Positions 1 to 9,117 are shown, counted from the first letter of the stretch. The stretch is 64,000 nt of DNA from Leptogranulimonas caecicola (GCF_023168405.1 NZ_AP025285.1:742001-806000); one strand, 5' to 3'. Notes: generated by a model not told the origin, from the sequence alone. A program made the numbers and translations.

Positions 1-2
1 GC

Positions 3-623
3 CATCTGGTGCTCCAAGACTTCATCCCCGGAGGCGATGATGCCATCCGCTCGCTCACAGTGTTTGCGAATGCCCAGGGTCAAGCGCGCGTGATCTCGGG
101 AGGCCGTGTGGTGCTCCAAGACCATTCTCCCATTCTCATCGGCAACCCTTGCTGCATCTTGAGCGAGCGCGTTCCCCAGGTGATCGAGGATGCCGCGCGC
201 TTCTTGGCCCACGTGGGCTACCACGGCATGGCGAACTTCGACATCAAATACGATCAGCGTGACGGTAGCTATAAGTTCTTCGAGGTCAACACTCGTCCCG
301 GTCGCAACAGTTATTACATGACGCTGGGCGGGGTATGCTTTGTGGAGCCCATCGTCCAAGACTTTGTACTGGGCCAGGAGGTGCCCTATCGCGAGGCTTT
401 CGATCCCTTCCTTTATACGGTGATCCCGCCTTCGGTGGTCTCGCATCACGTCGCCAACGAAGCCCTGCGCGAGGAGGCTCTCGCCTGTTTTAAGAAGGGT
501 ATTGCCGGCTATCCCTACGACTACAAGCCCGACACCTTGAAGCACAAGCTTTTGGCGCGCCTGCTATTGCTCAACCAAAACCGCAAATTCAACCGCTATC
601 TGGGCAAGGATGGAAAAGCGTGA
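3..623 (+). CDS. ATP-grasp carboxylate-amine ligase, C-terminal part
   Basis: The reading frame is open from the left edge, so the N-terminus lies outside the window; about 206 residues are present. The segment FEVNTRPGRNSYY, with an acidic residue and Asn preceding an Arg, resembles the metal/ATP-binding end of an ATP-grasp fold, and GMANFDIKYD just before it fits the preceding strand. ATP-grasp enzymes join a carboxylate to an amine or thiol via an acyl-phosphate, but the substrate cannot be read from this fragment. The gene is followed by a secreted cell-wall hydrolase on the same strand, so a role in cell-wall or amino-acid-ligase chemistry is possible but only inferred. The TGA stop is followed at about 657 by a variant of the dispersed TTTCTCGGCA motif. 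Confidence 0.7.
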   Translation, partial: HLVLQDFIPGGDDAIRSLTVFANAQGQARVISGGRVVLQDHSPILIGNPCCILSERVPQVIEDAARFLAHVGYHGMANFDIKYDQRDGSYKFFEVNTRPGRNSYYMTLGGVCFVEPIVQDFVLGQEVPYREAFDPFLYTVIPPSVVSHHVANEALREEALACFKKGIAGYPYDYKPDTLKHKLLARLLLLNQNRKFNRYLGKDGKA

Positions 624-872
624 GGCACCGCGCACCTTGGCTGTCCCTCTCCAAAGGCTACCGAGAAACCCGCTCCATGGCTACCAAGGCTTTTGAAGAT
701 CTCGGGCAGTCTCTGCGCTGATTTGCTAGAGATGCGCTTCAGGCATTTGGCTCTGCTTGGCCTGATGGCTATTATATTGATCCATACGGATTTGCAGGGT
801 GTCTTCAGAAATCAGCGGATAGCTTCGCGGCCCCTGTACTCTATTCGCCATATCACGCCCCAGGGAGGGTCG

Positions 873-2045
873 ATGACTTTTAGCAAACGCCTCGCTGCGC
901 TGGCCTTCGCAATCGCGCTCGCTTGCCTCTGCATAGTGGCGCTTCCTCAACCGGCGCAGGCAGAGACCTCGGCAGAGCTTCAGGCTCAGCTGGATGCCGC
1001 CAAGTCCAAGCGCGACGAGCTCTATCAGCAGGCAGACGAGATCTCCTCTCAGCTCAACGACACCCGCACCCAGCTGGACGAGGTCAACGGGCAGATCGAT
1101 GAGACCCAGGCCAAGATCGACGATGTCCAAAAGGACATCTCTGCCAAAGAGGCCGAGCTCAAAGAGCGCCAGGCCACACTGGCTACGACCATCAGCCAAA
1201 ACTACAAGACGGGCGGTGTTTCCTGGCTCTCCCTCATCATGGAAGCCACCACCTTCGATGACTTTGTCTCGCGTGTGTATTACGCCGATAAGATCAGCCA
1301 ATCCCAGGCAGACGTCATCGAGGAGACCAACCGCCTGCGCGAGGAGCTGGCTGCCAAGAAGGCCGAGCTCGACCATGAGCAGGAGCAGCTACAACAGCAA
1401 AAGTCCGAGTCTGAGACGCTCTTGGCCCAACAGGAGAGCCAGCAGGCAGACCTCAACGCCAAGATATCCGAGGCTGACTCCTATGTGAACAGCCTAGATC
1501 AGCAGGTCAAAGACAAGATGGCCGAAGAGGCCGAGGTTGCCCGTGTCGCCGCAGAAGAGGCTGCTCGCCAGGCTGCCGCAGAGGCTGCAGCCAACAACGG
1601 CAATTATTACCGTCCCTCTTCTAGTGGCTCGGTAGGCTCCGGCGGTGGCTCGGGTACCGGCTCTGGCGGCCTCACCCAAAGCCAGCGCAATACCATACTT
1701 TCTGCTGCGTACTCTCTGGTGGGCAAGGTCAACTACGTCTGGGGCGGCGAAAACCCCTCCACGGGCCTCGACTGCTCCGGCTTCACCCGTTGGTGCTATG
1801 CCCAGGCAGGCATTAGCTTGCCCCACAGCTCCTCTTCCCAGCGCGCCTTGGTAGCCAGCCACACTGGCCTCAAGTCGGTAGGCAACCTCATCCCTGGCGA
1901 TATTTTGTGCTGGGGCGGCCACGTGGGCATCTATGCTGGCGGCAACACAGTCATCGACTGCAACTGGCCGCCCGACGGCGTGCGCATCGCCACCATCTGG
2001 AACACCGCTTCCAGCCCCTTCTACGGCGGCGGCTGCCCAGTCTAA
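873..2045 (+). CDS. Secreted NlpC/P60 peptidoglycan endopeptidase with coiled-coil domain
   Basis: The protein has 390 residues. The start at 873 is chosen because a GGGAGGG ribosome site sits just upstream and the product then begins with a classical signal peptide (FSKRLAALAFAIALACLCIVA, cleaved after AQA). Residues about 35-230 are a long coiled coil rich in Glu, Gln and Lys, as in PcsB-like hydrolases. An Ala-rich stretch and a Gly/Ser linker follow. Residues about 265-390 form an NlpC/P60 domain with catalytic Cys301 (GLDCSGF) and His350 (GGHVGIY). Such enzymes cut peptide stems of peptidoglycan outside the membrane during cell separation. An in-frame extension back to 693 exists but lacks a signal peptide. 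A strong bidirectional terminator follows. Confidence 0.9.
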   Translation: MTFSKRLAALAFAIALACLCIVALPQPAQAETSAELQAQLDAAKSKRDELYQQADEISSQLNDTRTQLDEVNGQIDETQAKIDDVQKDISAKEAELKERQATLATTISQNYKTGGVSWLSLIMEATTFDDFVSRVYYADKISQSQADVIEETNRLREELAAKKAELDHEQEQLQQQKSESETLLAQQESQQADLNAKISEADSYVNSLDQQVKDKMAEEAEVARVAAEEAARQAAAEAAANNGNYYRPSSSGSVGSGGGSGTGSGGLTQSQRNTILSAAYSLVGKVNYVWGGENPSTGLDCSGFTRWCYAQAGISLPHSSSSQRALVASHTGLKSVGNLIPGDILCWGGHVGIYAGGNTVIDCNWPPDGVRIATIWNTASSPFYGGGCPV

Positions 2046-2083
2046 GGGATGCGCCTAAGAAACCTGTCCCTCCCATTGAGGAA

Positions 2084-2098
2084 GGGTTTCTCGGCAGC
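2084..2098 (+). repeat. Dispersed motif, full match
   Basis: GGGTTTCTCGGCAGC lies between the hydrolase stop and its terminator. It is one of 11 exact copies of the core TTTCTCGGCA in this window. Confidence 0.85.
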
Positions 2099-2124
2099 TT
2101 GATACTGCTATAGATTTGCAACTA

Positions 2125-2155
2125 AAAAAGCTCCCTGCCAGGCAGGGAGCTTTTT
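2125..2155. terminator. Bidirectional intrinsic terminator
   Basis: A ten-base stem GCTCCCTGCC/GGCAGGGAGC around a single A is extended by A-tract and T-tract pairing on its two sides. It can therefore end transcription from the NlpC/P60 gene and from the convergent gene at 2397. Confidence 0.9.
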
Positions 2156-2191
2156 ACATGTTGGGGTGAGATTTTACATGTTGGGGTGAGG
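2152..2191 (+). repeat. Tandem 20-bp direct repeat
   Basis: Two adjacent copies of TTTTACATGTTGGGGTGAGR differ only at the last base, and a partial third copy (TTTTTTGGGGTGA) lies near 2220. The first copy begins inside the T-tract of the terminator. Confidence 0.85.
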
Positions 2192-2207
2192 GTGGGCGCT
2201 TTGGGTG

Positions 2208-2360
2208 CCTACTAAGTAGTTTTTTGGGGTGAAAGCGACCTATTTACTAAGTAGATCTACATAGTAGGTTGTAAAACCCCAGGTAAATATTCTCGCCTAC
2301 TAAGTAGGTCTACTTAGTAGGCGAAGGAGACGAGAGAGGCGAGGGGGACTTACTTAGTAG
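2208..2360. repeat. Array of TACTWAGTA palindromes in a convergent intergenic region
   Basis: Five exact copies of TACTAAGTA or its complement TACTTAGTA (starting 2210, 2245, 2298, 2311 and 2351) and one near copy (TACATAGTA, 2258) are packed in 150 bases. Two copies at 2294-2323 combine into 14-base inverted arms separated by two bases. Centres at 2249, 2302 and 2355 are spaced exactly 53 bases, and two tight pairs are 13 bases apart. The rest of 2156-2396 holds no gene that I can see. Confidence 0.8.
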
Positions 2361-2396
2361 GCGATGGGGACAAGTAGGGAATTACCCCCGGAGACC

Positions 2397-3452
2397 TTAG
2401 GCCTCTTTGCCGTCCCTCAAATGCTTGACGGTCACCAGACCTTTGTAGAAGAGGTCTTTCACGGGCAGATCGCGGTCGGGGGCTACGGCCACGGTCTCGT
2501 TGGAGAACTTGGTCTTGAACTTGTTGAGGTCGAGTAAGGTAGGGGAGAAGTCGGATCCGATGCCCATGAGGTCGCGGCTGGTGCAACCCAGCTTACCTAG
2601 GGCCACAGAGCTCTCGTAGACCTCCTGGTCGGGCACGCCGCGCATGGGTCCGCGGCGGCTGGCGGCATAGTAGCGGGTGGCCAGGTTGCCCTGGATGGTG
2701 TCGATGGACCAGCTGATGAGGTCGCCGTCGATGCGCGAAGCAAAGAGGCGAGCATGATCGGGTCCCAGGATCTCCAGCATGTTCTGGTAATCGGCCAGGG
2801 GCGCGGGGGTGAACCCGTCGCGCTCGCCGGTCTCCTCCATGATCTTGTAGTACTCGGAGAAGTCCTGAGTAGCCTGGGCGGTTTCATCTATGACCTGGGC
2901 TCCGGTCTCGCGCAGCGCCTTGCGCACGTCGCGGCGGCCGCGGGCCTTGAAGCGAGCGAGGATCTCATCCTCGTCGCCGTCGGCTAGATCGATGAACACC
3001 GTGGTGTCATAGGGGCGGGTGGAGAGCACCGGGCGGCTCTGTGGGATGTCGTGCAGGATGCCCATGCGGATGAAGGCCACCTTGGAATCCTTTTTGCGTA
3101 CCAGGCTGCGAAGCAGCTGGGCTACCTGCTCTTCCTGCTCCTCGCTGGGTCCAGACACATAGACGGGTCCATGGTGGGCGCGCAGATAGTGGTAGCCGTG
3201 GGTTTTGTAATCCATAAAAGAGACCAAGGCCATGGGGGCTTCGTCATCATAAATAATGTAAGAGCCCCAATAGGCGCGGTCGGGGATGGTGCTCTCGTAC
3301 TCCATCCATACTGCGGTTTGCTCGATGGGGAGCACAAGACCCAAGGACTCAGCTTCCTGGTCCAGCTGGGCTGCGCTCACCTCAGTGGCATGTAACATTT
3401 GGTACCTCTCCTCCGGGTCGAGGCCGACCCATGTATTCTTGAAGGCAACCAT
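2397..3452 (-). CDS. FemAB/FemX-type aminoacyltransferase
   Basis: The product has 351 residues. The central segment ARFKARGRRDVRKALRETG and the C-terminal region around YYAASRRG match the FemAB/GNAT-like fold of enzymes that transfer amino acids from aminoacyl-tRNA onto the peptidoglycan stem peptide to start or extend interpeptide bridges. These are cytoplasmic enzymes working on lipid-linked precursors. No helical-arm insertion as in staphylococcal FemA is obvious, which favours a FemX-like protein that adds the first residue. It is transcribed divergently from uvrC (75 bases between starts) and converges on the secreted NlpC/P60 hydrolase. The amino acid it transfers cannot be read from sequence. 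Confidence 0.8.
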   Translation of the reverse strand: MVAFKNTWVGLDPEERYQMLHATEVSAAQLDQEAESLGLVLPIEQTAVWMEYESTIPDRAYWGSYIIYDDEAPMALVSFMDYKTHGYHYLRAHHGPVYVSGPSEEQEEQVAQLLRSLVRKKDSKVAFIRMGILHDIPQSRPVLSTRPYDTTVFIDLADGDEDEILARFKARGRRDVRKALRETGAQVIDETAQATQDFSEYYKIMEETGERDGFTPAPLADYQNMLEILGPDHARLFASRIDGDLISWSIDTIQGNLATRYYAASRRGPMRGVPDQEVYESSVALGKLGCTSRDLMGIGSDFSPTLLDLNKFKTKFSNETVAVAPDRDLPVKDLFYKGLVTVKHLRDGKEA

Positions 3453-3527
3453 CTATCATATCGGGCCTTCGCGCCATACTTGCGAAGACCCGCCGTCTGT
3501 GAAGTCTCTGTGCAACGAAAGAGTCCT

Positions 3528-5597
3528 ATGGATCTTACCCAGCAAAACCCGGCTTCCCATGCCTCTGGGCCCCGCGAGCCTCAGGGCGTCCACGACAGTG
3601 CCAGCAAAAGCGATTCTCTGCAGGTGGCCACGCCTGGCTCCTCTCATCAGCCCCCCTCGCTGGCAGAGCAGGTGGCCCAAGTACCCAGAGATCCCGGTTG
3701 CTACCTATGGAAAGACGCCTGGGGCCATGTGCTCTACGTAGGCAAAGCCAAAGATTTGCGGGCACGTATGCGTCAATACATCAACGGCGAGGATGAGCGC
3801 CCTCGCATCCGCCTGATGATGCGCGAGGTGTCCAGCTTCGACTATCTGGTGGTGGGCAGCGAGCATGAGGCCTTGGTGTTGGAGATCAACCTCATCCAGC
3901 AGCACAAGCCTCCCTATAACGTGGCCCTGAAGGACGATAAAAGCTACCCCTTCATCGCCATCACCGAGTCCGACGCCTACCCGGCCATCAAGTACACCCG
4001 CGAGCGCCATCGCAAAGGAACCCGCTACTTTGGCCCCTACACCGATTCGCGGGCGGCACGCGAGACCGTAGACATTGTGCGCAAGCTATGTCCGCTTTGC
4101 TCGGCCAACTGTGCCGAATGGAAAAAGGTCAAGCGCATGCTGGCTTCCCACGACAACCATGTGGACGAGGTGCGCGAGCTTTTGGCCGCCAAAGGGCGCC
4201 AGTGCTTCGACGCCCATGTGGGTCGTGGCCCCGGTGTGTGCATTGGCGCTGTGAGCCCTGAGGAGTACGCAGAAAACGTGGGGGTGGTCACCGAGTTTCT
4301 CTCGGGCCATCGCGCGAAGTTGGCTTCCACCATCGCCCAGGAGATGGAGGGGGCCGCTGCCAACCTAGACTTCGAAAAGGCCGGGCGCTACAAGCGGCGC
4401 CTGGAGACACTGGCCCATCTGGACACCAAGCAGCAGGTCTACTTTGCCAAAGACGTGGATGCCGACGTGGTGGGCATCTGGCGCGAGGAGACGATAGCTG
4501 GGGCCTGCATCTTCTCTGTCCGAGAAGGGCGCATGGTGAGAAGCTGCGAGTTTATCCTGGATCGCGGCATGGACGTGGACGAAGACGAGATCGTGCGCTC
4601 CTTCTTGCAGCGCTATTACGCCCAGACAGATGACGTGCCCGGATTGGTGGATGTGCCCGCCTTGCCCGACGACCCTGAAGCCCAGGAAATCTGGCTCTCA
4701 ACCCTCAAAGGGGGCAAAGTGCATCTGCGGGTGCCCCAGCGAGGGGAGCATAAGCGCATCTTGGAGATGGCCGCGCGCAATGCCCGCCACGCCCTCATGC
4801 GCTACGAGATGCGTACAGGCTACGAGGATGACAGAGCCAACAGGGCCCTGTTGGAGCTGGAGAGCGCGCTGGCGCTGCCGGAACCCCCGCTGCGCATCGA
4901 ATGCTTCGACATCTCCACCATCCATGGGTCCCATACGGTGGCTTCTATGGTGGTCTTCACCAACGGTCGGCCCGATAAGAGCCAGTATCGCCGCTTCAAG
5001 ATCAAGACGCCCCTCACTGAGGCAAACGACGTGCTCTCCATGGCCGAGGTGCTGGGTCGCCGCTATGCCCCCGAGCGCATGGCCGATGCGCGTTTTGGCG
5101 CAAAGCCCGACCTGCTCATCTTGGACGGCGGCAAACCTCAGCTCAATGCGGCCAAGCGCCAGTTGGAATCGCTGGGGCTTGCCATCCCCATGGCAGGCCT
5201 TGCCAAGTCAGACGAGGAGCTCTTTGTGACCTGGGACGACGCCCCGGTGGTGCTTCCTTCGGGATCGCCCTCGCTTTACCTGGTGAAGCGGGTGCGTGAC
5301 GAGGCCCACCGCTTCGCCATCACCTATCACCGGGAGCTGCGAGACAAAGCCATGACGGCCTCAATCTTGGACGAGATTGAAGGCGTGGGGCCAAAACGCA
5401 AGAAAGCCCTGCTCAAAGCCTTTGGCTCCATGAAGCAGTTGCGCCAAGCCACAGAGGAGCAGATCGCCGCCACCCCTGGCATCCCAGAGGCGGTGGCCCG
5501 CGATGTCTACGGGGCCCTTAGGGCGTGGGACGAGGAGCTGGGCCGCACCCGCTCCAACGCAGAGCTTCCAGATGCTGCCTCTGATAAGGCCCGTTGA
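3528..5597 (+). CDS. uvrC: Excinuclease ABC subunit C
   Basis: The protein has 689 residues from the ATG at 3528; earlier in-frame starts would overlap the divergent gene and lie upstream of the family's conserved region. UvrC makes both incisions flanking a DNA lesion in nucleotide excision repair. The order is: a nonconserved 50-residue leader, a GIY-YIG nuclease at about 52-130 (GCYLW...LYVGKA), a UVR motif near residues 280-300 (FEKAGRYKRRLETL) that contacts UvrB, an RNase H-like nuclease (ECFDISTIHGSHTVASMVVF and LLILDGGKPQL), and C-terminal helix-hairpin-helix repeats (EGVGPKRKKALL). The leader is longer than usual. rapZ and whiA follow on the same strand, the conserved actinobacterial arrangement. 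Confidence 0.97.
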   Translation: MDLTQQNPASHASGPREPQGVHDSASKSDSLQVATPGSSHQPPSLAEQVAQVPRDPGCYLWKDAWGHVLYVGKAKDLRARMRQYINGEDERPRIRLMMREVSSFDYLVVGSEHEALVLEINLIQQHKPPYNVALKDDKSYPFIAITESDAYPAIKYTRERHRKGTRYFGPYTDSRAARETVDIVRKLCPLCSANCAEWKKVKRMLASHDNHVDEVRELLAAKGRQCFDAHVGRGPGVCIGAVSPEEYAENVGVVTEFLSGHRAKLASTIAQEMEGAAANLDFEKAGRYKRRLETLAHLDTKQQVYFAKDVDADVVGIWREETIAGACIFSVREGRMVRSCEFILDRGMDVDEDEIVRSFLQRYYAQTDDVPGLVDVPALPDDPEAQEIWLSTLKGGKVHLRVPQRGEHKRILEMAARNARHALMRYEMRTGYEDDRANRALLELESALALPEPPLRIECFDISTIHGSHTVASMVVFTNGRPDKSQYRRFKIKTPLTEANDVLSMAEVLGRRYAPERMADARFGAKPDLLILDGGKPQLNAAKRQLESLGLAIPMAGLAKSDEELFVTWDDAPVVLPSGSPSLYLVKRVRDEAHRFAITYHRELRDKAMTASILDEIEGVGPKRKKALLKAFGSMKQLRQATEEQIAATPGIPEAVARDVYGALRAWDEELGRTRSNAELPDAASDKAR

Positions 5598-5624
5598 GGG
5601 CGAGAGCCCCTATACTTGAGGGAT

Positions 5625-5639
5625 GGGTTTCTCGGCAGC
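5625..5639 (+). repeat. Dispersed motif, full match
   Basis: GGGTTTCTCGGCAGC lies in the uvrC-rapZ gap. Confidence 0.85.
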
Positions 5640-5729
5640 TCGAGGGCGGCAGGCATGGGTGCCTGGTAAGGCGAGATGCGCGGGGTGGCGAGAGATCCCA
5701 AATTTGAAGCATCGGCGAGAGAGGTCATA

Positions 5730-6686
5730 GTGGCAGACCACACACCCTCGGCTTCCTCTGAGGACAAGGGCCTAGAGAATCCCCAGGCGACTCCAACGGC
5801 GGCACCGGTGGAGACCCCCGATGTGGTGATCATCACCGGCATGAGCGGCGCGGGACGCACGGAGGCCATGCACACCTTCGAGGACCTGGGCTATTACGTC
5901 ATCGACAACCTGCCGCCCTCCATGCTGCTGCAGCTGGCGCGCATCGTAGGCATCGATACCGGCGTGGGCCGCCACCTGGCCGTGGTCTGCGACCTTCGAA
6001 GCCAGGGGCTCTTCGACGAGCTCAAAGACGGCATTCAAGAGCTGCACGACCACGAGATATCCACCAAGCTCATCTTTTTGGACGCCTCTGACGAGGTCTT
6101 GCGGCGCCGCTATGCCCTGTCGCGCCGGCGCAACCCCATCGCCATGGAGGGGGAGTCGAACGTCGAGGCTATCGCCCGCGAGCGCCATCAGCTAGAAAAC
6201 GTGCGCCACGGGGCCGATGTCACCATCGACACCTCCTCGTTGCGCCCCATCGAGCTTCGCCGCCGCCTCCAAGGCATCTTCTCTGAGCTGGAAGAGCAGC
6301 AGCTTATGGATGTGCGCGTCTTCTCCTTTGGCTTCAAGTACGGGATGCCCCAAGAGGCAGACCTCATGATCGACGTGCGCTTTTTGCCAAACCCCTACTG
6401 GGACCCCCAGATGCGCGCCCTCACAGGAGAGGATGAAAAGGTTCGAGACTTTGTGTTGGAGCACGCTCAGACCAAGGCGTTCTTCTCGGCCTGGACCCAC
6501 TTGCTCGATGCCGTGATGCCTGGCTATGTGGCCGAGGGCAAAAGCTCGCTCTCCATCGCCGTGGGGTGCTCGGGCGGCCAGCATCGCTCGGTGGCCCTCG
6601 CGGCTGCCACGGCCCGCTACCTGGAGGACGAGGGCTATCGGGTGAGCCTCTTCCATCGCGATCTGCCCCGGGCGCAAAGGGGCTGA
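5730..6686 (+). CDS. rapZ: RNase adapter / nucleotide-binding protein RapZ (YvcJ family)
   Basis: The GTG at 5730 is preferred because GAGAGAGG lies five bases upstream; an ATG at 5676 would add 18 poorly conserved residues. The product has about 318 residues. A P-loop (GMSGAGRTEA), a DNLPP segment and the C-terminal GCSGGQHRS motif are typical of RapZ/YvcJ, an ATP/GTP-binding protein that in enterobacteria directs RNase E to a small RNA and in Gram-positive bacteria has a less clear regulatory role. The P-loop reads GRTE where most members have GKS, which may weaken nucleotide binding. One base separates its stop from whiA. The usual intervening gene yvcK is absent. Confidence 0.93.
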   Translation: MADHTPSASSEDKGLENPQATPTAAPVETPDVVIITGMSGAGRTEAMHTFEDLGYYVIDNLPPSMLLQLARIVGIDTGVGRHLAVVCDLRSQGLFDELKDGIQELHDHEISTKLIFLDASDEVLRRRYALSRRRNPIAMEGESNVEAIARERHQLENVRHGADVTIDTSSLRPIELRRRLQGIFSELEEQQLMDVRVFSFGFKYGMPQEADLMIDVRFLPNPYWDPQMRALTGEDEKVRDFVLEHAQTKAFFSAWTHLLDAVMPGYVAEGKSSLSIAVGCSGGQHRSVALAAATARYLEDEGYRVSLFHRDLPRAQRG

Positions 6687-6687
6687 C

Positions 6688-7641
6688 ATGTCGTTCACCG
6701 CCGAGGTCAAAGACGAGCTCTCCCGCATAGAAGACCCTTCGCGCTCCTGCCGCGTCGCCGAGCTCTCGGCCCTGATGCGCGTCTGCGGCACCCTGTCCTT
6801 CCATGGATCGGGCACCCACTCCTTGCGCGTCACCACCGAGACCGGAGCAGTGGCCCGCACGGTGATCCGGCTGGCCCATTCGGTCTTCGACTTGGACACC
6901 TCGCTCACAGTGCGTCGCTCGGTGCTTCACAAAACCCGGAACTACCTCATCGAGGTTCCCGATCAGCCCAAGCTGGAGGGCGCGCTGGTGGAGCTGGGCA
7001 TCTTGGTTCCCGGCCAGGGACTGGTCTCAGGCATCCCGCCCTTTGTGGTGCCCCAGGCTGCCGATAAGGCCGCCTTCCTTCGTGGGGCGTTCATGGCTGG
7101 CGGGTTTATCGCTGACCCCCGGGGAGACTTTCATCTGGAGATGGCGGTCTCAGGGGAGGGGCTTGCCCAAGGGCTCATCGATCTGTGTGCCGTCTGCGGG
7201 GTCACAGCGAGGCTCAACCGCCGCCGCGGCGCTTTTGCCATCTATCTTAAGAGCTTCGACGACATCGCCCGCTTCCTCTTGGTGGTTGGCGCTGCCCGCA
7301 CTGCCCGGGCGGTGGGCAACGTGCGCCATTTGAAGTCGGTGAAGAACACGGTAAATCGTTCGGTCAATGCCGAGATGGCCAATGCTCGACGCGCCTCGGG
7401 TGCGGCTGCAGAGCAGCTGGCCCTCATCGACCGCATCGAGGCAGGACCTGGCTTGGATACTCTTCCGCCCGCACTGGCCGCTTTCTGCAAGCTGCGTCGG
7501 GCCTATCCAAATCTGCCCTTAGCAGATTTGGGCCGCAAAGCCTACCCGCCACTTTCAAAATCTGCGCTCTATCATCGTGTGGTCAGGCTTGAGGCCATCG
7601 ATAAAGAGTGGGCGGCCTCTCACACCAGTCTCTCTCAATGA
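6688..7641 (+). CDS. whiA: DNA-binding regulator WhiA
   Basis: The protein has 317 residues. It starts with SFTAEVKDELSRI, the standard WhiA N-terminus, followed by two LAGLIDADG-like repeats (FLRGAFMAGGFI) that have lost homing-endonuclease activity, and a C-terminal helix-turn-helix (LADLGRKAYPPLSKSALYHRVVRL). WhiA is a transcription factor for sporulation septation in Streptomyces and influences division and chromosome segregation in other Gram-positives. Its ATG is one base after the rapZ stop, so the two are very probably co-translated. The downstream 322-base gap separates it from gap. Confidence 0.96.
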   Translation: MSFTAEVKDELSRIEDPSRSCRVAELSALMRVCGTLSFHGSGTHSLRVTTETGAVARTVIRLAHSVFDLDTSLTVRRSVLHKTRNYLIEVPDQPKLEGALVELGILVPGQGLVSGIPPFVVPQAADKAAFLRGAFMAGGFIADPRGDFHLEMAVSGEGLAQGLIDLCAVCGVTARLNRRRGAFAIYLKSFDDIARFLLVVGAARTARAVGNVRHLKSVKNTVNRSVNAEMANARRASGAAAEQLALIDRIEAGPGLDTLPPALAAFCKLRRAYPNLPLADLGRKAYPPLSKSALYHRVVRLEAIDKEWAASHTSLSQ

Positions 7642-7683
7642 TGAATAATGCAAGCTCACCGGCTGGAAATTGTTGTGACTTAA

Positions 7684-7717
7684 GAGAAAACCCACGTCTG
7701 CTGCGGATGGGTTTCTC
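7684..7717 (+). terminator. Hairpin built on the dispersed motif (after whiA)
   Basis: GAGAAAACCCA pairs with TGGGTTTCTC with one bulged A, and the right arm is part of a variant dispersed motif (GGGTTTCTCGGTTTG, 7709-7723). There is no long T-tract. The rest of 7642-7963 holds the gap leader and no gene that I can support. Confidence 0.55.
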
Positions 7718-7963
7718 GGTTTGGCTATTTATCGATATGCATAAAAGCTGCGAGGCGAATCACCAGGTAGAGGTTGCGATGGCGCCGGGTTGTCTATCTT
7801 TTCATGGTCAAATACGCCATCTGCCTGCAGATTTAGCGAATGGATAAGGTTTTCAGCCGAGAAGCTCCCTCTAAGCGTTACTATGCGAGCAGTGGTAATT
7901 GATGGCCTGACTTGCGCGCATGGAGAGCCCGTGCGGGGGGAGGGCCGATGAAAGGAGAAATCC

Positions 7964-8989
7964 ATGGCAGTAAAGGTTGCGCTCAACGGTTTCGGTCGTA
8001 TTGGCCGTCTCGTGTTCCGCCAGATGTTTGGCCATGAGGGTACCGAGATCGTCGCAATCAACGACCTTACCAGCCCCGATATGCTCGCTTACCTTCTCAA
8101 GTATGACTCCACCCAGGGCAACTACGCCCGCAATCACCAGGTAGAGGCTGGCGAGGACTCCATCACCGTCGATGGCACCACCATCAAGATCTACAAAGAG
8201 CCCGATGCCAACAACCTCCCCTGGGGCGACCTTGACGTAGACGTCGTGCTCGAGTGCACCGGCTTCTACACCTCCAAGGAGAAGGCTCAGGCCCACATCA
8301 ACGCTGGCGCCAAGAAGGTCGTCATCTCCGCTCCCGCCGGCAACGACCTGCCCACTATCGTCTACAACGTCAACCAGGACATCCTGACGGCTGACGACAA
8401 CATCATCTCCGCCGCCTCCTGCACCACCAACTGCCTGGCCCCCATGGCCAAGGGCCTCAACGACTTCGCCCCCATCGTGGCTGGCATCATGACCACCATC
8501 CACGCTTACACCGGCGACCAGATGATCCTCGACGGCCCCCAGCGCAAGGGCAACAAGCGTCGCAGCCGCGCTGCCGCTGTCAACATCGTCCCCAACTCCA
8601 CCGGTGCCGCCAAGGCCATCGGCCTGGTGCTCCCCGAGCTCAACGGCAAGCTCATCGGTGCCGCTCAGCGCGTACCCGTGCCCACCGGCTCCATCACCAA
8701 CCTCTATGCCGTGGTCGACAAGAAGGTCACCGTGGACGAGGTCAACGCTGCTATGAAGGCTTACGCTGAGACCATTCCCGAGACCTATGCCTACAACGAG
8801 GACGACATCGTCTCCACCGACATCGTGGGCGAGACCCACGGCTCCATCTTCGACGCCACCCAGACCATGGTTCAGGATCTGGGCGACGGCCGCAGCCTGG
8901 TGCAGGTCACCTCTTGGTACGACAACGAGAACTCCTACGCCTCTCAGATGGTCCGCACCATCAAGTACTTCGAGAAGTTCGTCGACTAG
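7964..8989 (+). CDS. gap: Glyceraldehyde-3-phosphate dehydrogenase, type I
   Basis: The protein has 341 residues, with AGGAGA 8 bases before the ATG. It oxidises glyceraldehyde 3-phosphate to 1,3-bisphosphoglycerate with NAD. The dinucleotide fold begins NGFGRIGRL. Asp at INDL near residue 34 suggests NAD rather than NADP. The active-site Cys is residue 153 in ASCTTNC, and the substrate-binding region VPVPTGS follows. It begins the lower-glycolysis block gap-pgk-tpiA-gpmI; a strong terminator separates gap from pgk, so gap may also be expressed alone at a high level. Codon use is strongly biased to C-ending codons, as expected for a highly expressed gene. Confidence 0.98.
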   Translation: MAVKVALNGFGRIGRLVFRQMFGHEGTEIVAINDLTSPDMLAYLLKYDSTQGNYARNHQVEAGEDSITVDGTTIKIYKEPDANNLPWGDLDVDVVLECTGFYTSKEKAQAHINAGAKKVVISAPAGNDLPTIVYNVNQDILTADDNIISAASCTTNCLAPMAKGLNDFAPIVAGIMTTIHAYTGDQMILDGPQRKGNKRRSRAAAVNIVPNSTGAAKAIGLVLPELNGKLIGAAQRVPVPTGSITNLYAVVDKKVTVDEVNAAMKAYAETIPETYAYNEDDIVSTDIVGETHGSIFDATQTMVQDLGDGRSLVQVTSWYDNENSYASQMVRTIKYFEKFVD

Positions 8990-9040
8990 TTTTCGCTGCG
9001 CTTCTTCGCTGCGGTTTTTCGCCGCGTAGCGTTCATTGAG

Positions 9041-9076
9041 GGCGCGGATAAGGCCAAGCCCTATCCGCGCCTTTTT
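9041..9076 (+). terminator. Intrinsic terminator after gap
   Basis: The stem GGCGCGGATA/TATCCGCGCC has a loop of about eleven bases and is followed directly by TTTTTATTT. Confidence 0.9.
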
Positions 9077-9117
9077 ATTTGTTCTTTAGTTTGTCCTTAT
9101 CTACGAGGAGGTTCTCT

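Noticed and set aside
2208-2360. The palindrome array as a CRISPR
   Set aside because: The repeats are only about 9-14 bases, symmetric, and irregular in spacer length, and no cas gene is near.
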